Positions 6,291 to 7,747 of a DNA stretch of 7,747 bases are shown one piece after another. The DNA is from an uncultured Campylobacter sp. (GTDB taxonomy: Bacteria > Campylobacterota > Campylobacteria > Campylobacterales > Campylobacteraceae). A model generated the notes under the pieces. The model had not been told where the DNA came from and did no database searches. It was given only the letters and a program-made list of their open reading frames with translations. The stretch spans positions 1-7,747 of the forward strand of contig NZ_CALACG010000099.1 in the NCBI RefSeq assembly GCF_937890585.1, given 5' to 3'. How positions within the stretch are numbered: position 1 is the stretch's first letter; each line of letters starts with the position of its first letter. Made by a program: the position numbers and the translations under genes.

Positions 6291-7605
6291 GTGTCAAGCG
6301 TGTGGAAACCAGCAGGCAAAGTGGCTGGGCAAATGCCCACAATGTGGGGCTTGGGATAGCTTTGTCGAGCTTAGCCAGCAAGAGATAAAGATAAGCAAAG
6401 AGATAGCAAAAAGTAGTGGCACGCCTAGCAAAGCCATAAGCATAGACGAAGTTGAAATTCAAAATTTCACGAGATTTAGCACCAAAGATAGTGAGCTAGA
6501 CCTTGTTCTTGGTGGTGGCGTGGTCGAGGGCTCGCTTGTTTTAATAGGCGGCAGCCCAGGAATTGGCAAATCAACCCTGCTTCTAAAAATCGGCTCAAAT
6601 TTAGCAAAGGACGGCAAAAAAACGCTCTATGTAAGCGGCGAAGAGAGCCAAAGCCAGATAAAAATGAGAGCTGACAGGCTAAATGCGGTGGATAAAAATT
6701 TATACCTGCTAACTGAAATTTGCCTAGAAGATATCCTGCTAGAAGTGCAAAAGAGCGACTACAAGGTGCTTGTGATAGACTCTATACAAACGCTTTATAG
6801 CCAAAATATAACCTCCGCTCCAGGCTCGATCACACAGGTTCGCGAGATCACATTTGAGCTGATGAGGCTTGCAAAAAGTCAAAATATCTGCGTTTTCATC
6901 ATCGGACATATCACCAAAGAGGGCTCGATCGCAGGGCCAAGAGTGCTTGAGCATATGGTCGATGTGGTGCTTTATTTTGAGGGTGATGCAAGCAGAGAGC
7001 TTAGAATTTTACGTGGGTTTAAAAACCGCTTTGGCTCGACGAGCGAGGTTGGTATATTTGAGATGAGCCAGCAAGGGCTCGTAAGCGCAAATGAGGTCTC
7101 GAGTAAATTTTTCACACGTGGCGGGGCGATGAGTGGCAGTGCGATCACTATCATAATGGAAGGTTCAAGGGCGCTTAGCATAGAAATTCAGGCACTTGTT
7201 TGCGAAAGTGCCTATCCAAAACGAAGCTCGACTGGCTTTGAGAAAAACCGCCTAGATATGCTGCTAGCCCTACTTGAGCGAAAGCTTGAAATTCCACTTG
7301 GGCACTACGACGTCTTTATAAACGTTTCAGGTGGCGTTAAGATAAGCGAGACTGCGGCCGATCTAGCCGTCATCGCAGCGATAATCAGCAGCTTCAAAAA
7401 CCGCCCTATCAGCAAAGACAGCGTCTTCATCGGCGAGCTAAGCCTAAATGGCGAGATAAGAGAAATTTTCAACCTCGATCAGCGACTAAAAGAGGCAAAA
7501 ACGCAGAAATTTAAAAATGCGATCATCCCAAACAAACCGCTTGACACACAAGGCCTAAAGTGCTTTTACGCCAAAGATATCACGCAAGTGCTTGAGTGGA
7601 TGTAG
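6265..7605 (+). CDS. radA: DNA repair/recombination protein RadA (Sms)
   Basis: 446 residues, full length. RadA is a RecA-like hexameric helicase that extends branches during recombination and, in naturally transformable bacteria, helps integrate incoming DNA. Domains in order: an N-terminal zinc finger C10-x2-C13-x10-C24-x2-C27; a RecA-like ATPase with Walker A GGSPGIGKST (95-104), an SGEES element (124-128) and Walker B VLVIDSIQT (168-176); the RadA-specific KNRFG motif (253-257); and a C-terminal Lon-like domain (about 285-446) with FINVSGGVKISETAADLAV, which lacks Lon's catalytic serine context and is not expected to be proteolytic. The ATG at 6265 has AAGGA 7 nt upstream and lies inside the end of the VanZ-like gene. 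As Campylobacter are naturally competent, a transformation role is plausible, but this is inferred. Confidence 0.97.
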   Translation: MAKAKPVFECQACGNQQAKWLGKCPQCGAWDSFVELSQQEIKISKEIAKSSGTPSKAISIDEVEIQNFTRFSTKDSELDLVLGGGVVEGSLVLIGGSPGIGKSTLLLKIGSNLAKDGKKTLYVSGEESQSQIKMRADRLNAVDKNLYLLTEICLEDILLEVQKSDYKVLVIDSIQTLYSQNITSAPGSITQVREITFELMRLAKSQNICVFIIGHITKEGSIAGPRVLEHMVDVVLYFEGDASRELRILRGFKNRFGSTSEVGIFEMSQQGLVSANEVSSKFFTRGGAMSGSAITIIMEGSRALSIEIQALVCESAYPKRSSTGFEKNRLDMLLALLERKLEIPLGHYDVFINVSGGVKISETAADLAVIAAIISSFKNRPISKDSVFIGELSLNGEIREIFNLDQRLKEAKTQKFKNAIIPNKPLDTQGLKCFYAKDITQVLEWM

Positions 7606-7618
7606 GGATAGTTTCGGT

Positions 7619-7747
7619 ATGTTTTTTTCGCAAAATGACAGTGATCTACAAAGCTACAAAGAGATAATTTATGCTTTTGTGTCAAGAGATAAAAGATTTT
7701 TTAGCGAATATCAAAAAGAACTCACACGAAATTTACCACTTTATCCT
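7619..7747 (+). CDS. Unidentified protein, N-terminal 43 codons only
   Basis: A frame opens at ATG 7619, 13 nt after the radA stop, and stays open to the right edge. The product starts MFFSQNDSDLQSYKE and continues with charged and aromatic residues (IIYAFVSRDKRFF, SEYQKE), giving a soluble, helical-looking start without a signal peptide or membrane segment. TAGGGA at 7603-7608 could serve as a ribosome site, 10 nt upstream of the ATG. Spacing and orientation suggest it is the next gene of the same train. I do not recognise the family from so short a piece, and the start could also be an upstream in-frame TTG at 7592. It does not look like AtpB, which I recall next to radA in C. jejuni. Confidence 0.55.
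   Translation, partial: MFFSQNDSDLQSYKEIIYAFVSRDKRFFSEYQKELTRNLPLYP

Noticed and set aside
6184..6462. Minus-strand frame of 92 codons across the VanZ-like/radA overlap
   Set aside because: It is antisense to the conserved RadA zinc finger and the VanZ-like C-terminus. There is no ribosome site or recognisable motif.
6265..7605. RadA as a circadian KaiC-like or Lon protease gene
   Set aside because: The N-terminal four-cysteine zinc finger plus the KNRFG motif identify RadA/Sms. The Lon-like end lacks the protease active-site context.
1..7747. Mobile element, CRISPR array, tRNA or defence island
   Set aside because: I saw no direct repeats with spacers, no transposase or integrase motifs, no tRNA-like cloverleaf and no defence-family domains. 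All space is filled by housekeeping or envelope genes with similar base composition.

Overview
The window looks like chromosomal DNA from a Campylobacterota (epsilonproteobacterial) genome, most likely Campylobacter and close to the C. concisus group. The evidence is the moderate-to-low GC, abundant AAATTT words, T-rich promoter, densely overlapping genes, and an RNase Y, FtsY and RadA that read like Campylobacter proteins. The species call is inference. There is no tRNA, rRNA, insertion sequence, phage gene, CRISPR array or clear terminator, and no gene-free stretch longer than about 50 bases.

The layout is two divergent gene trains separated by a 49-bp gap (4355-4403). The leftward (minus) train reads, in transcription order: 5-formyltetrahydrofolate cyclo-ligase, RNase Y (rny), a secreted SYLF/Ysc84-domain protein, a DedA-family membrane protein, and a DUF945 (YdgA-like) protein that runs off the left edge. 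The rightward (plus) train reads: a TlpA-like thioredoxin lipoprotein, the signal recognition particle receptor FtsY, a small VanZ-like membrane protein with a TTG start, the recombination helicase RadA, and the first 43 codons of an unidentified gene that runs off the right edge. Most joints within each train are overlaps (ATGA, TAATG, 8, 26 and 80 nt), so both are probably operons with translational coupling.

Functionally this is a housekeeping neighbourhood. It covers folate one-carbon metabolism, mRNA turnover (RNase Y acts at the inner membrane), envelope proteins (SYLF, DedA, DUF945, thioredoxin, VanZ-like), co-translational membrane targeting (FtsY), and recombination/repair or transformation (RadA). 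From memory, the order cyclo-ligase/rny next to a divergent thioredoxin-ftsY-radA set is also found in C. jejuni (around Cj1205-Cj1209); that was not checked here.

I did not find a new defence, mobile or regulatory system. The points most worth a second look are the abnormal C-terminus of the cyclo-ligase, which reads 80 nt into rny past a 5-A run where either single-base frame change would end the protein at the rny start; the loss of usual charged residues in the DedA protein; the 13-bp inverted repeat in the divergent promoter gap; the non-ATG VanZ-like gene wedged between ftsY and radA; and the strong over-representation of AAATTT.
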